DNA of 64,000 nucleotides from Leptospira fainei serovar Hurstbridge str. BUT 6 (GTDB lineage: Bacteria; Spirochaetota; Leptospiria; Leptospirales; Leptospiraceae): assembly GCF_000306235.2 (NCBI RefSeq), contig NZ_AKWZ02000010.1, positions 1,780,500-1,844,499 of the forward strand, read 5' to 3'. The position numbers were made by a program, and so were the translations under genes. Under the pieces are notes generated by a model. The model did not search any database and was not told where the DNA came from. It saw only the letters and a program-made list of their open reading frames with translations. How positions within the stretch are numbered: position 1 is the first letter of the stretch; every line of letters begins with the position of its first letter. This document shows, piece by piece, positions 8,275 to 17,882 of this stretch.

Positions 8275-10272
8275 TTAAATCGTTTCGACCGATTCCTGCT
8301 CGATCCACATTCCGGATTCCTTAATGAGTTGAACGAGTTTTTCGTCGGCTTCTTCCGAAGGAACATTTTTTAAGACGATTTCTTTTCCTTTGTACAAATG
8401 CACTTTTCCCGGTCCTGCACCGACGTATCCGAAGTCGGCATCCGCCATTTCTCCGGGACCGTTCACGATGCAACCCATCACCGCGATTTTGACGCCCTTG
8501 AGATGTCCGGTTCTAGCCTTGATTCTTGCCGTGGTCGTCTGCAGATCGAATAGAGTACGACCGCAAGAAGGGCAGGAAATATATTCAGTTTTTGTAAGTC
8601 TGAGTCTTGTCGCCTGAAGAAGATCGAATCCGAGTTGCAGCACCGATTCCGGATCCGAATCTGCGATTCGAATTCTCAGCAGATCACCGATTCCGTCAAC
8701 CAGCAAGCCGCCGATGCCGATGGAAGACTCGAATAATGCCGCGTCGAGACTTTCAAATTCTCCGGCGAGGACGATCGGATAGTCTGAGTCGCTCAGGATT
8801 CTTGCCAGCTTCCGATAATCGTGAAGGATATGAGGCGTCCGAAGAGAGAAAGCGATGGATTCTATTCCGTTTTCTTTAAATACTTCCGGGAGCCCGTTCA
8901 GGCTTTCGATCTGATAGGATTGAACGGAGAGTTCGGTTAACCCGCGACCTTCCCTTAGCTTCAGAAAATCCGTTAGAGCGTCGATATTCTGAAAATGATA
9001 GAATGGATCGATCGTGATTTTAGGAAACGGTTTTAAATCCTCTAAATCATTCGCGAATAATAATTCGTGTTGCTCCAGAATGACTCCTATCGGAAGGGCG
9101 GACGATTTGGAAATTTCGAGGAGTTCTTCCCTTCGATTCGAATCGGAAGGAAACGGAACCGAAACGAATTCCACTTCCAAAGATCTATTTCTTGCGAAAT
9201 TTTTAAGCGAAGTAAGAGTATTCGAAAATTCTCCCGGAGAGGAAAAATTCAAAACGGATTCGATACGAACCGGATGACTCTCGCCGATTTCTGCGCTCGA
9301 AACTCGAATCGGTTTACTATAGAACCGTTGGTATGTATAAGGGTTTCTAAATTCCGAATAGGAAATGCCGCTTGCTTCCGGAAATATTTTCGTATTGTAC
9401 GTTTCCGCAAGATAACGGGCCACGGGAATTTCGTGGATCGGGTCTTCGGTTAGGGAAACTCGAATCGTATCTCCGAGTCCATCTTCCAATAGGGATCCAA
9501 TTCCGATTGCGGACTTAATTCTGCCGTCTTTCCCGTCTCCCGCTTCGGTCACTCCTAGGTGGAGGGGATAATCCATTTGCAATTCCAAAAACCTGCTGCA
9601 GAGAAGTCGATAAGCCTGGATCATCACCTGGGGATTCGAAGCCTTCATGCTTACGATGATATCCTTATAACCGATCGCTTCTGCGATGCGGATAAACTCG
9701 ATCGCCGATTCCACCATTCCCATCGGAGTATCGCCGTAGCGATTCATGATTCTGTCGGAAAGGGAGCCATGATTGGTTCCGATTCGCATGGAAACTCCTA
9801 GCTCCTTACAACGGGAAACCAACGGAGAAAATACTTCCGCTATTCGTTCCAGCTCTTCATCGTATTCCGAATCGGAATAATCTCGAACTGCGAATTTTTT
9901 TTTGTCCGCAAAATTTCCGGGATTAACTCGAACCTTTTCGACCCATTCCACGGACTTCATCGCAACGCTAGGAGTAAAATGAATGTCCGCGACCAGAGGC
10001 ACTTTACTCCCTGTACGTTTTAATTCTTTTCTAATATTCGGTAGATTATCCGCATCCGGCTGCGACGGAACCGTCAATCTTACGATTTCACAGCCTGCTT
10101 CCTCCAACTCCAATATCTGACGTACCGAATTCTCCGTATCTCGCGTATCGGCGGTAATCATGGATTGGATTCGAACGGGGTTATCGCCTCCGACCCCTAT
10201 GTCTCCGACTTTCACTTCCCGGGTACGACGACGTTTATAGGAAAAAGGGGAATGATTGTATCGGAAATTCAT
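8275..10272 (-). CDS. ispG: 4-hydroxy-3-methylbut-2-enyl diphosphate synthase, long form
   Basis: The penultimate enzyme of the MEP isoprenoid pathway. It converts methylerythritol cyclodiphosphate to HMBPP using a [4Fe-4S] cluster. The N-terminal TIM barrel begins [20 protein letters not shown]. The cluster ligands are in [12 protein letters not shown] and in [17 protein letters not shown] (two CxxC/C sites plus Glu). At 665 residues it is the long three-domain form with an extra barrel-like insert (about residues 300-540), known from plants, Chlamydia, Bacteroidetes and spirochaetes; the E. coli form has about 370. It is a monocistronic-looking gene divergent from a small hypothetical gene. 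Identification is firm. Confidence 0.96.
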   Translation of the reverse strand: MNFRYNHSPFSYKRRRTREVKVGDIGVGGDNPVRIQSMITADTRDTENSVRQILELEEAGCEIVRLTVPSQPDADNLPNIRKELKRTGSKVPLVADIHFTPSVAMKSVEWVEKVRVNPGNFADKKKFAVRDYSDSEYDEELERIAEVFSPLVSRCKELGVSMRIGTNHGSLSDRIMNRYGDTPMGMVESAIEFIRIAEAIGYKDIIVSMKASNPQVMIQAYRLLCSRFLELQMDYPLHLGVTEAGDGKDGRIKSAIGIGSLLEDGLGDTIRVSLTEDPIHEIPVARYLAETYNTKIFPEASGISYSEFRNPYTYQRFYSKPIRVSSAEIGESHPVRIESVLNFSSPGEFSNTLTSLKNFARNRSLEVEFVSVPFPSDSNRREELLEISKSSALPIGVILEQHELLFANDLEDLKPFPKITIDPFYHFQNIDALTDFLKLREGRGLTELSVQSYQIESLNGLPEVFKENGIESIAFSLRTPHILHDYRKLARILSDSDYPIVLAGEFESLDAALFESSIGIGGLLVDGIGDLLRIRIADSDPESVLQLGFDLLQATRLRLTKTEYISCPSCGRTLFDLQTTTARIKARTGHLKGVKIAVMGCIVNGPGEMADADFGYVGAGPGKVHLYKGKEIVLKNVPSEEADEKLVQLIKESGMWIEQESVETI

Positions 10273-10434
10273 CTTAGGCGATCTCTTAATAACAATTTGG
10301 ACCCCGGTAGGCCGCTTGTCATGTAGGATTTTAGGGAAAAAATTCTCTTTCCATAATTTGAGATCGGGGGGGAGGCGGGCCGATATTCTGTATAGCGGCC
10401 AGGTTCATTTGCCCGGACCCTGCTTTTATCAAAA
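10273..10434. promoter_or_regulatory. Divergent intergenic region with inverted repeat
   Basis: The 162 bases between ispG (minus) and the small gene at 10435 (plus) must hold both promoters. The clearest structure is an imperfect inverted repeat, GGCCGATAT at 10378-10386 and ATAGCGGCC at 10392-10400 (8 of 9 pairs, 5-base loop), next to a G-run at 10366-10372. It may be an operator; no consensus promoter was recognised. Confidence 0.3.
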
Positions 10435-10752
10435 ATGGATTTTCTAAATAAAAAGGAAAGCGAAGACGACAAGGTTTACCGAATACGGTTAACCGTTGCC
10501 ATTTATAGGAATAATATTCTCTCATATAAGAACGATATCGTCGTTCCTTCCATTTATAAAAGAAGAAACGAAGCTCGTTCTCATATTCGAAAAGAGGTAG
10601 GAGAACGATTGGTCCATTCTTCCTTTTTTCGTTCTCCTCGCCCGGATTACGATTTGGTCCGTTATTCGGACGAAGCGACCTGTAACACGTTCCTGAGATA
10701 TCGTATCGTAAGCGGGTCTTTGAACGAGGAAGAAATTTCCAAAACTGTTTGA
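10435..10752 (+). CDS. Small hypothetical protein
   Basis: A 105-residue basic cytosolic protein with no signal peptide or membrane segment. The sequence alternates charged helices and short strands (RIRLTVAIYRNNIL, SIYKRRNEARSHIRKE). It lies divergently from ispG and 78 bases before the next gene. An opposing ORF covers the same stretch, but this frame has a sensible amino-acid composition and a start just after an A-rich leader, so I prefer it. I do not recognise the family. Confidence 0.5.
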   Translation: MDFLNKKESEDDKVYRIRLTVAIYRNNILSYKNDIVVPSIYKRRNEARSHIRKEVGERLVHSSFFRSPRPDYDLVRYSDEATCNTFLRYRIVSGSLNEEEISKTV

Positions 10753-10830
10753 TAAAAAGACCCATCCAGAGCTTCCTAATTGTCTTGAAGTTTGCCCCGG
10801 AACGGGAAAAACTTGACCGCAAATCCGATT

Positions 10831-12120
10831 ATGGAAACTCGAAAGGTCATTGAGAGGAACGCGGAAGGGGAATACGCTCTGACCGCTTATGGTGAGTTCC
10901 TCAGTTACTTCCACACTCATATTCAACTATTCGGAACTCTTGTTTCTCAAAAGAAAATTTCTCCAAAAGAGCAAGAAGCATTAAAAAATAAAATCCGATC
11001 TTATATCGTAAATAACGTCCAAAAGACGGATCATTTCTTCGATCAACTTCCTCAATTCGCTCAATTTCTGGAAATCAGTACTCAAGATCTTTCCGCGTAT
11101 ATGAACCGGAATTTTTTAGGGGCATTGAATAAGGTTAAGGCGAAACTGATCGAGCAAGAAGTCGCGGTGGACAAATCTCCCAAGAAAAAAAGATACGGGC
11201 GGATCACCGACGAGATTATTGAAGGTCTCGGATTTCTGCTTCCAAAAGGATTTCGGTTCGAACAGCAAGAAGAAATCCTCTATTTAATCGACGGATCCAC
11301 CGGAAAAAAAGTCGAGTCGGCGGGTTCTGCAGAAGCGATCCGAGACGGGGCCAAGGTTGCTGCTACAGTAACGAAGGCTCCTCCGGTTCCGGTTCGGCGG
11401 GGGCCCGAAACTCCGATCTTGCAGGAAATTCTTTCCAAATACGGAGACCTTTTTGTAGGAACTCCTATCGTTTTGAAGAAAGAGGAGCTGGAAGAGGACG
11501 ATATTCCGATTCAAGTCAATGCGAATGAAATTCTTTCCGAGGTGGACGATCTTAAATTCGAAGGGGGATTCGCATTCGACAGTGACGACGATATGCCTGC
11601 GACTCCGCTCGAACAGCCGGTCGTTATCGCGTTTTCCAGATATATGGATCAGGTCAGTAAGGTTCGAGCATTTCAAAAAGCGGGGCAATTGGAAGAATAC
11701 AAACGTTGGGTAAGTACTTTACCTTCGGAAGAAAACGCGTTGGTCCAATTGCAATCATCTCTTCTGAAAGAATCAAAGGGCGAAGTCGTGGATTGGGACG
11801 GTATTATTTCGCAGTTAACCGGTCGGACCGGACTGTCGGACCATCGCTTGCGGAAGGTTTTGGAATTAGGAAGGGATTTTTTTAGGATTCGGAACCAACT
11901 TGAATCTTCCTGGAATCGGGCCAAGACGGCGAGTCCGGCGGTTTCGGATCTTGTCAAGAAAGCCTGGCCACATATTCTACGGGTAATGGACGAGTACCCG
12001 GAGATGGGCCAATTAAAGGCAAAGATGGATCAGCTTCTATCCCGAATTCCGGACGTCAGTCAGAGAAAGATATTATCCGATCTTTTCTTTTCGCCGGTTC
12101 TATCGATTCGGAAAAATTAA
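10831..12120 (+). CDS. Conserved hypothetical protein, helical
   Basis: A 429-residue cytosolic protein rich in charged helices, with no transmembrane segment. ATG 10831 is preferred over an in-frame TTG at 10792, because the residues between are basic and low-complexity and no ribosome binding site supports the earlier codon. The middle (about 170-230) holds a Pro/acidic linker, and the last 170 residues look like a helical bundle. It converges with the SRPBCC gene, with 21 bases between the two stops. I do not recognise the family; it resembles genus-specific Leptospira proteins of unknown role. Confidence 0.7.
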   Translation: METRKVIERNAEGEYALTAYGEFLSYFHTHIQLFGTLVSQKKISPKEQEALKNKIRSYIVNNVQKTDHFFDQLPQFAQFLEISTQDLSAYMNRNFLGALNKVKAKLIEQEVAVDKSPKKKRYGRITDEIIEGLGFLLPKGFRFEQQEEILYLIDGSTGKKVESAGSAEAIRDGAKVAATVTKAPPVPVRRGPETPILQEILSKYGDLFVGTPIVLKKEELEEDDIPIQVNANEILSEVDDLKFEGGFAFDSDDDMPATPLEQPVVIAFSRYMDQVSKVRAFQKAGQLEEYKRWVSTLPSEENALVQLQSSLLKESKGEVVDWDGIISQLTGRTGLSDHRLRKVLELGRDFFRIRNQLESSWNRAKTASPAVSDLVKKAWPHILRVMDEYPEMGQLKAKMDQLLSRIPDVSQRKILSDLFFSPVLSIRKN

Positions 12121-12141
12121 AAAAATCGAATTTAGCTCGAT

Positions 12142-12684
12142 CTATTTGCGTTCCTGCGATTCCGCTTTTTCCTTTAGAGCGCTGAGGCTACGTTCGAAAG
12201 TTGGACCCATCATTTTGTCCATTAACAATGCCATATAACGGAAGCCGAGGTGATAACCTGAATCCCAAGAGTCCGTCCATGTTACTTTTGTTCCGCTCGA
12301 TTCAGGTTCGAAGGAAAATTTTCCGACTATGGAAAAATTCGTATCTTGCATCGCGAGTTCGAATTCGACGCCTAAGCGTTTGTCGGCCTTGATGATTTTT
12401 TGAGAACCGTTTCCCATTTTCTTAGAAATCCAGGTGCGACTCGCACCAACACCTTCCTCCGGACCGGAATACGAATATTTAATTTCGGGATCTTCATAGT
12501 CAAAATCGCTCCACTGTCCCCAGCCTTTTTTGAAATTCGCAACGTACGCGAAGATCTCTTCCGGCGGCGCTTTGATTACGATGCTCCGGCTTACGCTTCC
12601 GCTCGAGGGTAAAAGTAGGCCGACTACGATTAACACCAGAGCTAAAGCGACTAAACCTAGTATTGTGATTCTGAATGCCTTCAT
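12142..12684 (-). CDS. Membrane-anchored SRPBCC (START-like) family protein
   Basis: A 180-residue protein with one N-terminal membrane segment (about residues 6-26, LGLVALALVLIVVGLLL) followed by an SRPBCC/polyketide-cyclase-type helix-grip domain. Family hallmarks are the opening strand SRSIVIKAPPEEIFAYVANF with a Trp-rich GWGQWSDF, and the closing TKVTWTDSW strand before the long C-terminal helix. Such domains bind hydrophobic ligands; the ligand here is unknown. The topology suggests the domain sits on the outer face of the cytoplasmic membrane. It is a single gene, transcribed towards the upstream hypothetical gene. Confidence 0.8.
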   Translation of the reverse strand: MKAFRITILGLVALALVLIVVGLLLPSSGSVSRSIVIKAPPEEIFAYVANFKKGWGQWSDFDYEDPEIKYSYSGPEEGVGASRTWISKKMGNGSQKIIKADKRLGVEFELAMQDTNFSIVGKFSFEPESSGTKVTWTDSWDSGYHLGFRYMALLMDKMMGPTFERSLSALKEKAESQERK

Positions 12685-13025
12685 CGTGTTTTTCCCCCAG
12701 TAAAAGTTTTATGGCTTCCGAGAGCAGTAGCAGAAGTCGAAACTTGAAAGTTCGGAAAAGTTTCTCTAAGAAAACCCCGGGCGTCAAGTTGTTCTACTTG
12801 GATCTCCTAAAGCCGTTTCGCGAAAGAACTACGCTAATTTTCCGAGGGGGAATTCCGCCAAAAAGATCGTTTTCAATATAAGCAACTGCCAATTTACTGG
12901 TCTTAGAATCGATAATTTGCCGGAAAATTCAGCCTTCGAGCGCAAAAAAGTAGGGGGTCCCCTTACCACATATGAAGTCCGCGCAATGCCTCGAATTCAT
13001 ATCTACCCGAAAGGACACCTCGCGA
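12685..13025. promoter_or_regulatory. Upstream region of gltB and of the SRPBCC gene
   Basis: This 341-base divergent intergenic region holds no convincing gene. The only notable element is a compact palindrome AGGGGGTCCCCT at 12952-12963, about 63 bases before the gltB start, which could be an operator or a short hairpin. No consensus -35/-10 pair was found with confidence. Confidence 0.3.
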
Positions 13026-16000
13026 ATGTTAAAACTTGACGAACAATTGCGGATCCAAAAGTACTTGGAGGAAAGTGGTCTCTATGAGAGATCCTTCGAG
13101 CACGATAACTGCGGAGTAGGTTTCGTCGCTTCATACAAAGGCGAATCCAGCCACCGCATTGTTTCTATGGGTCTGAAGGCAGTCGGATGCCTGACTCACC
13201 GTGGAGCCGTCGACGCCGATATGAAAACCGGCGACGGTGCGGGAGTAATGTTCCGTATCCCGAAAAAATTGTTCGCTAAGTATATCGAAGACATGGGTCA
13301 CCGTCGTCCTGACGAAGATTCTATCGGCGTAGGAATGGTGTTCCTGCCTCGCGAAGACATCGACAAGCAAGATATTTGTCGCAGCTTAATCGAATCCGCT
13401 TTGATGAAATTCAACTTTAAGCTTTACGCTTGGAGATATGTTCCGGTAAATCCGGAAGTTCTCGGACCGAAAGCGAATGCTTCCCGTCCTCAGATCGAGC
13501 AAGTATTGATCGGTAAGCCGGATGGGATGTCCAACGAGGATTTCGAGACTAAGTTATTCTTAATTCAGAAAAAAGTAATGCGTGACGCTCAGAAATTATC
13601 CATGAGCGAAGACTTCTATATCTGCTCGTTCTCCGCCGAGAGAATCGTCTTTAAAGGACTCTTTAACGGAAACCAAGTAGCGCAGTTTTACGAAGATTTA
13701 AAAAGCGATGAAATGGAATCTCCTTATTGCATTTTTCACCAGCGTTATTCCACGAATACTTTTCCTAGTTGGGCATTGGCTCAACCTTTCCGGATTCTCG
13801 CCCATAACGGAGAGATTAATACGATTGTCGGAAATAGAATTTGGATGCTCGCTAGGGAAGAGGAATTGGAGTGCGAAAAATGGGGGGAGGCTCAGAAGGA
13901 GATCCACCCGATCATCCGCCCACATATGTCCGATTCCGCAAGCCTCGATAATGCGATGGAGGCCATCGTACGTTCCGGAAAGGACGTCCTTCACGCAAAG
14001 GCAATGCTGATCCCGAATGCCTGGAGTAAGAATTTCCAGATGTCCGAAGCGTTAAAATCTTTTTACGAATATAATAATACTTTAACGGAGCCTTGGGACG
14101 GTCCGGCTGCTTTGGCTTTTGCCGAAGGGGATTGGGTCGGTGGCGGGTTAGACCGGAACGGATTACGGCCGGCACGCTACGTTACGACCGAAGACGGTCT
14201 CGTAGTCATGGGCTCGGAAGTAGGACTCGTGCAAATCGACGAGGATACCATCACGAGAAAAGGACGCCTCGGTCCGGGCGAGATGCTTGCCGTTAACCTG
14301 AAAGAAGGCAAAGTATATTTTAACGACGATATCAACGCACTCTTCGAAAAAAAATACGATTATCGCGAGTGGTCCAAAGAAAACGTAGAGTATCTGGACC
14401 AGAACATCGACGATTCGATCGCGAGCGCGGTTACATATAAGGGAGACGATCTACGAAGAAGACAAATCCTGTTCGCATACTCTCCATACAAACAGAAAGT
14501 CGTCATTCGTCCTCAGGCCCTCAGCGGCAAAGAAGCCATCGGCTCGATGGGAGACGATACTCCTCTTTCCATTTTGATGCTTTCTCGGATCGGATTGTAC
14601 ACTTATTTCCGTCAGAGATTCGCTCAGGTTACGAATCCTCCGATCGATTATCTGCGGGAGAAAGGAGTTACTTCTCTTTACACTCGTTTAATCAAAAAGA
14701 TGAATTTGTTCGGGAACGAGAAACCTCAAAACTGTCTGGTTCTCTCACATCCGTATCTGACAAATCTAGGGTTGCAAAGAATTCGGGAAAAAGACGGAAA
14801 ACAATACAAGATCGTTACTCTGGATGCGACATTCGAGGCCCATCACGAAGCGGGTGCGGATTCCAATTATCTAGAAAGATCTTTGGATAATCTTCTCGCA
14901 AACGCCGTAAAGGCCGCGAACGAAGGCGTGAATATCCTGATTCTTTCGGATAAAAAATTGAATAAGGAGCGTGCTCCGATCCCGATGGAATTGGCGGTTG
15001 CTGCCGTTCATAATCATCTAATCAGAAACAAGAAACGGTCCACTATGAGTATACTTGTGGAAACGGGATCAGCATTCGAAATTCATAATGTAGCTGTTCT
15101 TCTGGGTTACGGCGCTTCTGGAGTCAATAGTTACTTAATTTGGGATACTCTTTTCGATATTTGGGAAAGAGGAGAATTCGATTCCGAGGACGGAAAGCGT
15201 CCTTCTCTAGCCGAACTTTGCAAGAACTACAGGGCCGGTGTGGATGACGGTCTTTTGAAAGTCATGTCTAAAATGGGAATTTCCATCATGTCTTCTTACG
15301 TAGGCGGACAAGTATTCGAGGCCATCGGTCTTTCTAGGACTTTGATTTCGAAATACTTTCCGGGCACTTATTCGAGAATTTCAGGAATCGGAATCGGCGG
15401 TATCGAGCAGAATATTCTGCGGAATCACGACCAGGCTTTCTACAAAGAAATCAATCCAGAAGATTTCATTTCGGAAAAGGATGATCAGCCTCATAGATGG
15501 TCTCCGAAAGTCGTTAAATTCATTCGTAAAGCCGCCGTTGATAACGATTATGATGCATTCTTGGAAGCTTCCAAAATTCTTAGAGAAAGCGATCCTATCA
15601 ACATTCGCGATCTATTCGACTTTGTGGAAAGAAAACAGATTCCTATCGACGAAGTTGAAACGGTTTCCGAAATTCAAAAACGTTTTTTAACTCCGGGAAT
15701 GAGTCATGGAGCGCTATCTATCGAGGCGCATACCGATCTAGCGGTCGCGATGAATCGCTTGGGATCGAAGTCTTCCTCAGGTGAGGGCGGCGAACATCCT
15801 TCAAGATACGTCGTAGATTCCAAAGGAGACCTTGCGAATTCTTCCATCAAGCAGGTCGCTTCGGGACGTTTCGGAGTGACTTCCGAATACTTGAACTCCG
15901 CCCAAGAGTTAGAGATCAAAATCGCCCAAGGGGCAAAGCCTGGAGAAGGCGGACAGCTTCCCGGAAAGAAAAATAACGAGGAAATTGCGACCAACCGTCA

Positions 16001-17513
16001 TACGCCGGCAGGCATCGATTTGATTTCTCCTCCTCCTCACCACGATATTTATTCCATCGAGGATTTGTCGCAGTTGATTTACGATTTAAAGCAAGCCAAT
16101 CATAAGGCTCAAGTTTCAGTTAAACTTGTTTCGGAAGCGGGAGTGGGAACGATCGCTGCGGGAGTCGCTAAAGCCAATGCTGACATCATTTTGATTTCAG
16201 GACATGTCGGCGGAACCGGAGCCGCATCATTGACTTCGATCAAGCACGCGGGGTCTCCATGGGAATTGGGACTTTCCGAAGCACATCAAGTTCTTGTAAT
16301 GAATGGGCTTAGGGATAGAGTCGTTCTTCGCACGGATGGGGGAATTGTCTCCGGTCGCGACGTGATCATCGCCGCTTGTCTGGGAGCGGAGGAATACGGA
16401 ATCGGAACCGCTTCCCTGGTAGCGCTCGGTTGCATCATGGCGCGCAAATGCCATTTGAATAATTGTCCTACCGGAATCGCGACTCAAGATCCGAAATTCC
16501 GAGCTAAATACAAAGGTTCCCCCGACCAAGTAGCGAACCTTATGACTCTACTTGCTATGGAAGTTCGGGAATATCTAGCGAAACTCGGTTTTCGATCTAT
16601 GGACGAAATCGTCGGCCGCACGGACCTCCTCAAGCAGATCACTCGTTATGAACAGGACCGTTTGGATTCGTTGGACCTCAATCCGATTTTAGTTCGCCTT
16701 CCTCTCCTCTACGATTCGGCGAAGAAGAAAAATCGTCTGGAAAGGAGAGAGCCTGTCGGAGAAGTTCTAGATGATAGAATCATTAAGGATGCCGAGCCGG
16801 CGCTCGAAGGAAAGACCTCCATGTCGCTTTCCTATTCCGTCAGGAATACGAATCGTACGGTTGGAGCGAAGGTTTCCGGAATCATTTCTCGGAAGTACGG
16901 TTCAAAAGGTCTTCCCGGTAAACTTGAAGTGATTCTCGAAGGGACTGCGGGACAGTCTTTGGGGGCCTGGTTAGCGAAGGGCGTTCAAATTACGTTGCAC
17001 GGTGATGCGAACGATTACGTAGGAAAAGGCCTTTGCGGAGGAACGATCGCAATTCGCAAACATCGTCGTTCTAAACTGAAAGCATACGAAAACGTGATCA
17101 TCGGAAATACCTGTTTATACGGCGCTACTTCCGGAAAACTATTTTGCTCAGGTCGTGCCGGGGAACGTTTCGGAGTCAGAAACTCCGGTGCAGATGCGGT
17201 TGTCGGAGGAGCGGGAGACCACTTCTTGGAATACATGACTAGCGGAACCGTAGTTTGCCTCGGAACCGTCGGTAAAAATATGGGCGCCGGTATGACCGGA
17301 GGAAAAGCTTACTTCTTCCAAAAAGGTTGGGAGCTCGAGCCGTTACTAAATAAGGAATATGTTAAGATCGTTGAATTGGAACACGAAGATAACGATGCAA
17401 TCAAAGCCTTGATTACGGAACATACGAAGCTTACGGGCTCCGAATTATCGGACGAGATTCTTAAGAGTTGGGAAGATTCTAAAAAGTATTTCGTAAAGGT
17501 TGTTCCAAAATAG
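13026..17513 (+). CDS. gltB: Glutamate synthase, large subunit
   Basis: Ammonia-assimilating enzyme that converts glutamine and 2-oxoglutarate to two glutamates. ATG 13026 is preferred over ATG 12972 because it leaves a short propeptide of 28 residues before the Ntn-type catalytic Cys (HDNCGVGF, C29), as in processed GltB proteins. The order is: glutaminase domain (about 29-420), central domain, FMN/2-oxoglutarate-binding synthase domain with HVGGTGAAS and the 3Fe-4S ligands CIMARKCHLNNC, then the GXGXG beta-helix end (GGTIAIRKH, GAGMTGGKAYFF). The length of 1495 residues is normal. No small subunit gene (gltD) lies next to it, which is unusual; it must be elsewhere or replaced. Confidence 0.97.
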   Translation: MLKLDEQLRIQKYLEESGLYERSFEHDNCGVGFVASYKGESSHRIVSMGLKAVGCLTHRGAVDADMKTGDGAGVMFRIPKKLFAKYIEDMGHRRPDEDSIGVGMVFLPREDIDKQDICRSLIESALMKFNFKLYAWRYVPVNPEVLGPKANASRPQIEQVLIGKPDGMSNEDFETKLFLIQKKVMRDAQKLSMSEDFYICSFSAERIVFKGLFNGNQVAQFYEDLKSDEMESPYCIFHQRYSTNTFPSWALAQPFRILAHNGEINTIVGNRIWMLAREEELECEKWGEAQKEIHPIIRPHMSDSASLDNAMEAIVRSGKDVLHAKAMLIPNAWSKNFQMSEALKSFYEYNNTLTEPWDGPAALAFAEGDWVGGGLDRNGLRPARYVTTEDGLVVMGSEVGLVQIDEDTITRKGRLGPGEMLAVNLKEGKVYFNDDINALFEKKYDYREWSKENVEYLDQNIDDSIASAVTYKGDDLRRRQILFAYSPYKQKVVIRPQALSGKEAIGSMGDDTPLSILMLSRIGLYTYFRQRFAQVTNPPIDYLREKGVTSLYTRLIKKMNLFGNEKPQNCLVLSHPYLTNLGLQRIREKDGKQYKIVTLDATFEAHHEAGADSNYLERSLDNLLANAVKAANEGVNILILSDKKLNKERAPIPMELAVAAVHNHLIRNKKRSTMSILVETGSAFEIHNVAVLLGYGASGVNSYLIWDTLFDIWERGEFDSEDGKRPSLAELCKNYRAGVDDGLLKVMSKMGISIMSSYVGGQVFEAIGLSRTLISKYFPGTYSRISGIGIGGIEQNILRNHDQAFYKEINPEDFISEKDDQPHRWSPKVVKFIRKAAVDNDYDAFLEASKILRESDPINIRDLFDFVERKQIPIDEVETVSEIQKRFLTPGMSHGALSIEAHTDLAVAMNRLGSKSSSGEGGEHPSRYVVDSKGDLANSSIKQVASGRFGVTSEYLNSAQELEIKIAQGAKPGEGGQLPGKKNNEEIATNRHTPAGIDLISPPPHHDIYSIEDLSQLIYDLKQANHKAQVSVKLVSEAGVGTIAAGVAKANADIILISGHVGGTGAASLTSIKHAGSPWELGLSEAHQVLVMNGLRDRVVLRTDGGIVSGRDVIIAACLGAEEYGIGTASLVALGCIMARKCHLNNCPTGIATQDPKFRAKYKGSPDQVANLMTLLAMEVREYLAKLGFRSMDEIVGRTDLLKQITRYEQDRLDSLDLNPILVRLPLLYDSAKKKNRLERREPVGEVLDDRIIKDAEPALEGKTSMSLSYSVRNTNRTVGAKVSGIISRKYGSKGLPGKLEVILEGTAGQSLGAWLAKGVQITLHGDANDYVGKGLCGGTIAIRKHRRSKLKAYENVIIGNTCLYGATSGKLFCSGRAGERFGVRNSGADAVVGGAGDHFLEYMTSGTVVCLGTVGKNMGAGMTGGKAYFFQKGWELEPLLNKEYVKIVELEHEDNDAIKALITEHTKLTGSELSDEILKSWEDSKKYFVKVVPK

Positions 17514-17882
17514 TTCAATCGTTTCATTAAAACCGAAGGGTAGATCGCATGAGGGTCTCTCTTCGGCAAGCCCGCCGGAATACTGAGAATCTTGGAAATT
17601 GAAAACCTTCACTTATTTTAGGTGGGGAACGGTTTGGGCGGCTAAGGGATTTGTATTCCCCACCGGTCGTGGGTGGGGGGCCGGTCGGTGGTACCCCGCG
17701 TTCCCGGCAGGCTGGATCGCGTATCTATCACAGATTCGGAAAACCTTCAAGCATTTTTTGGAACGGCAAATTCTGTGGGAGCTCCAACATTCGCGAACCG
17801 ATACCTTTCGTTAATCCGGGATTTTTAAACTAGTCGTTTATATAATTAAAATATAGAGTTCGTAGAACTTTCGGTTCCCGAT
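17514..17882. other. Non-coding stretch with GC-rich and AT-rich hairpins
   Basis: This is 369 bases between the convergent gltB and glycosyltransferase genes. Short ORFs here lack any protein-like character and are rejected. Structures seen: a perfect 7-base stem CCCCACC (17658-17664) / GGTGGGG (17672-17678) inside a G/C-rich tract, and AGTTC-GTA-GAACT at 17857-17869. On the minus strand the latter is followed by an AT-rich run and may end the glycosyltransferase transcript. A CCGAAG/CTTCGG pair at 17533-17566 may end gltB. Confidence 0.4.

Noticed and set aside
10331..10822. Minus-strand frame of 163 residues opposite the small gene at 10435
   Set aside because: Crosses the divergent control region and the better-supported plus-strand ORF; composition (Arg/Tyr/Phe-rich) looks like an antisense shadow.
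17599..17833. Short plus-strand frames after gltB
   Set aside because: Trp/Gly/Pro/Arg composition dictated by the G-rich tract; no ribosome binding site.
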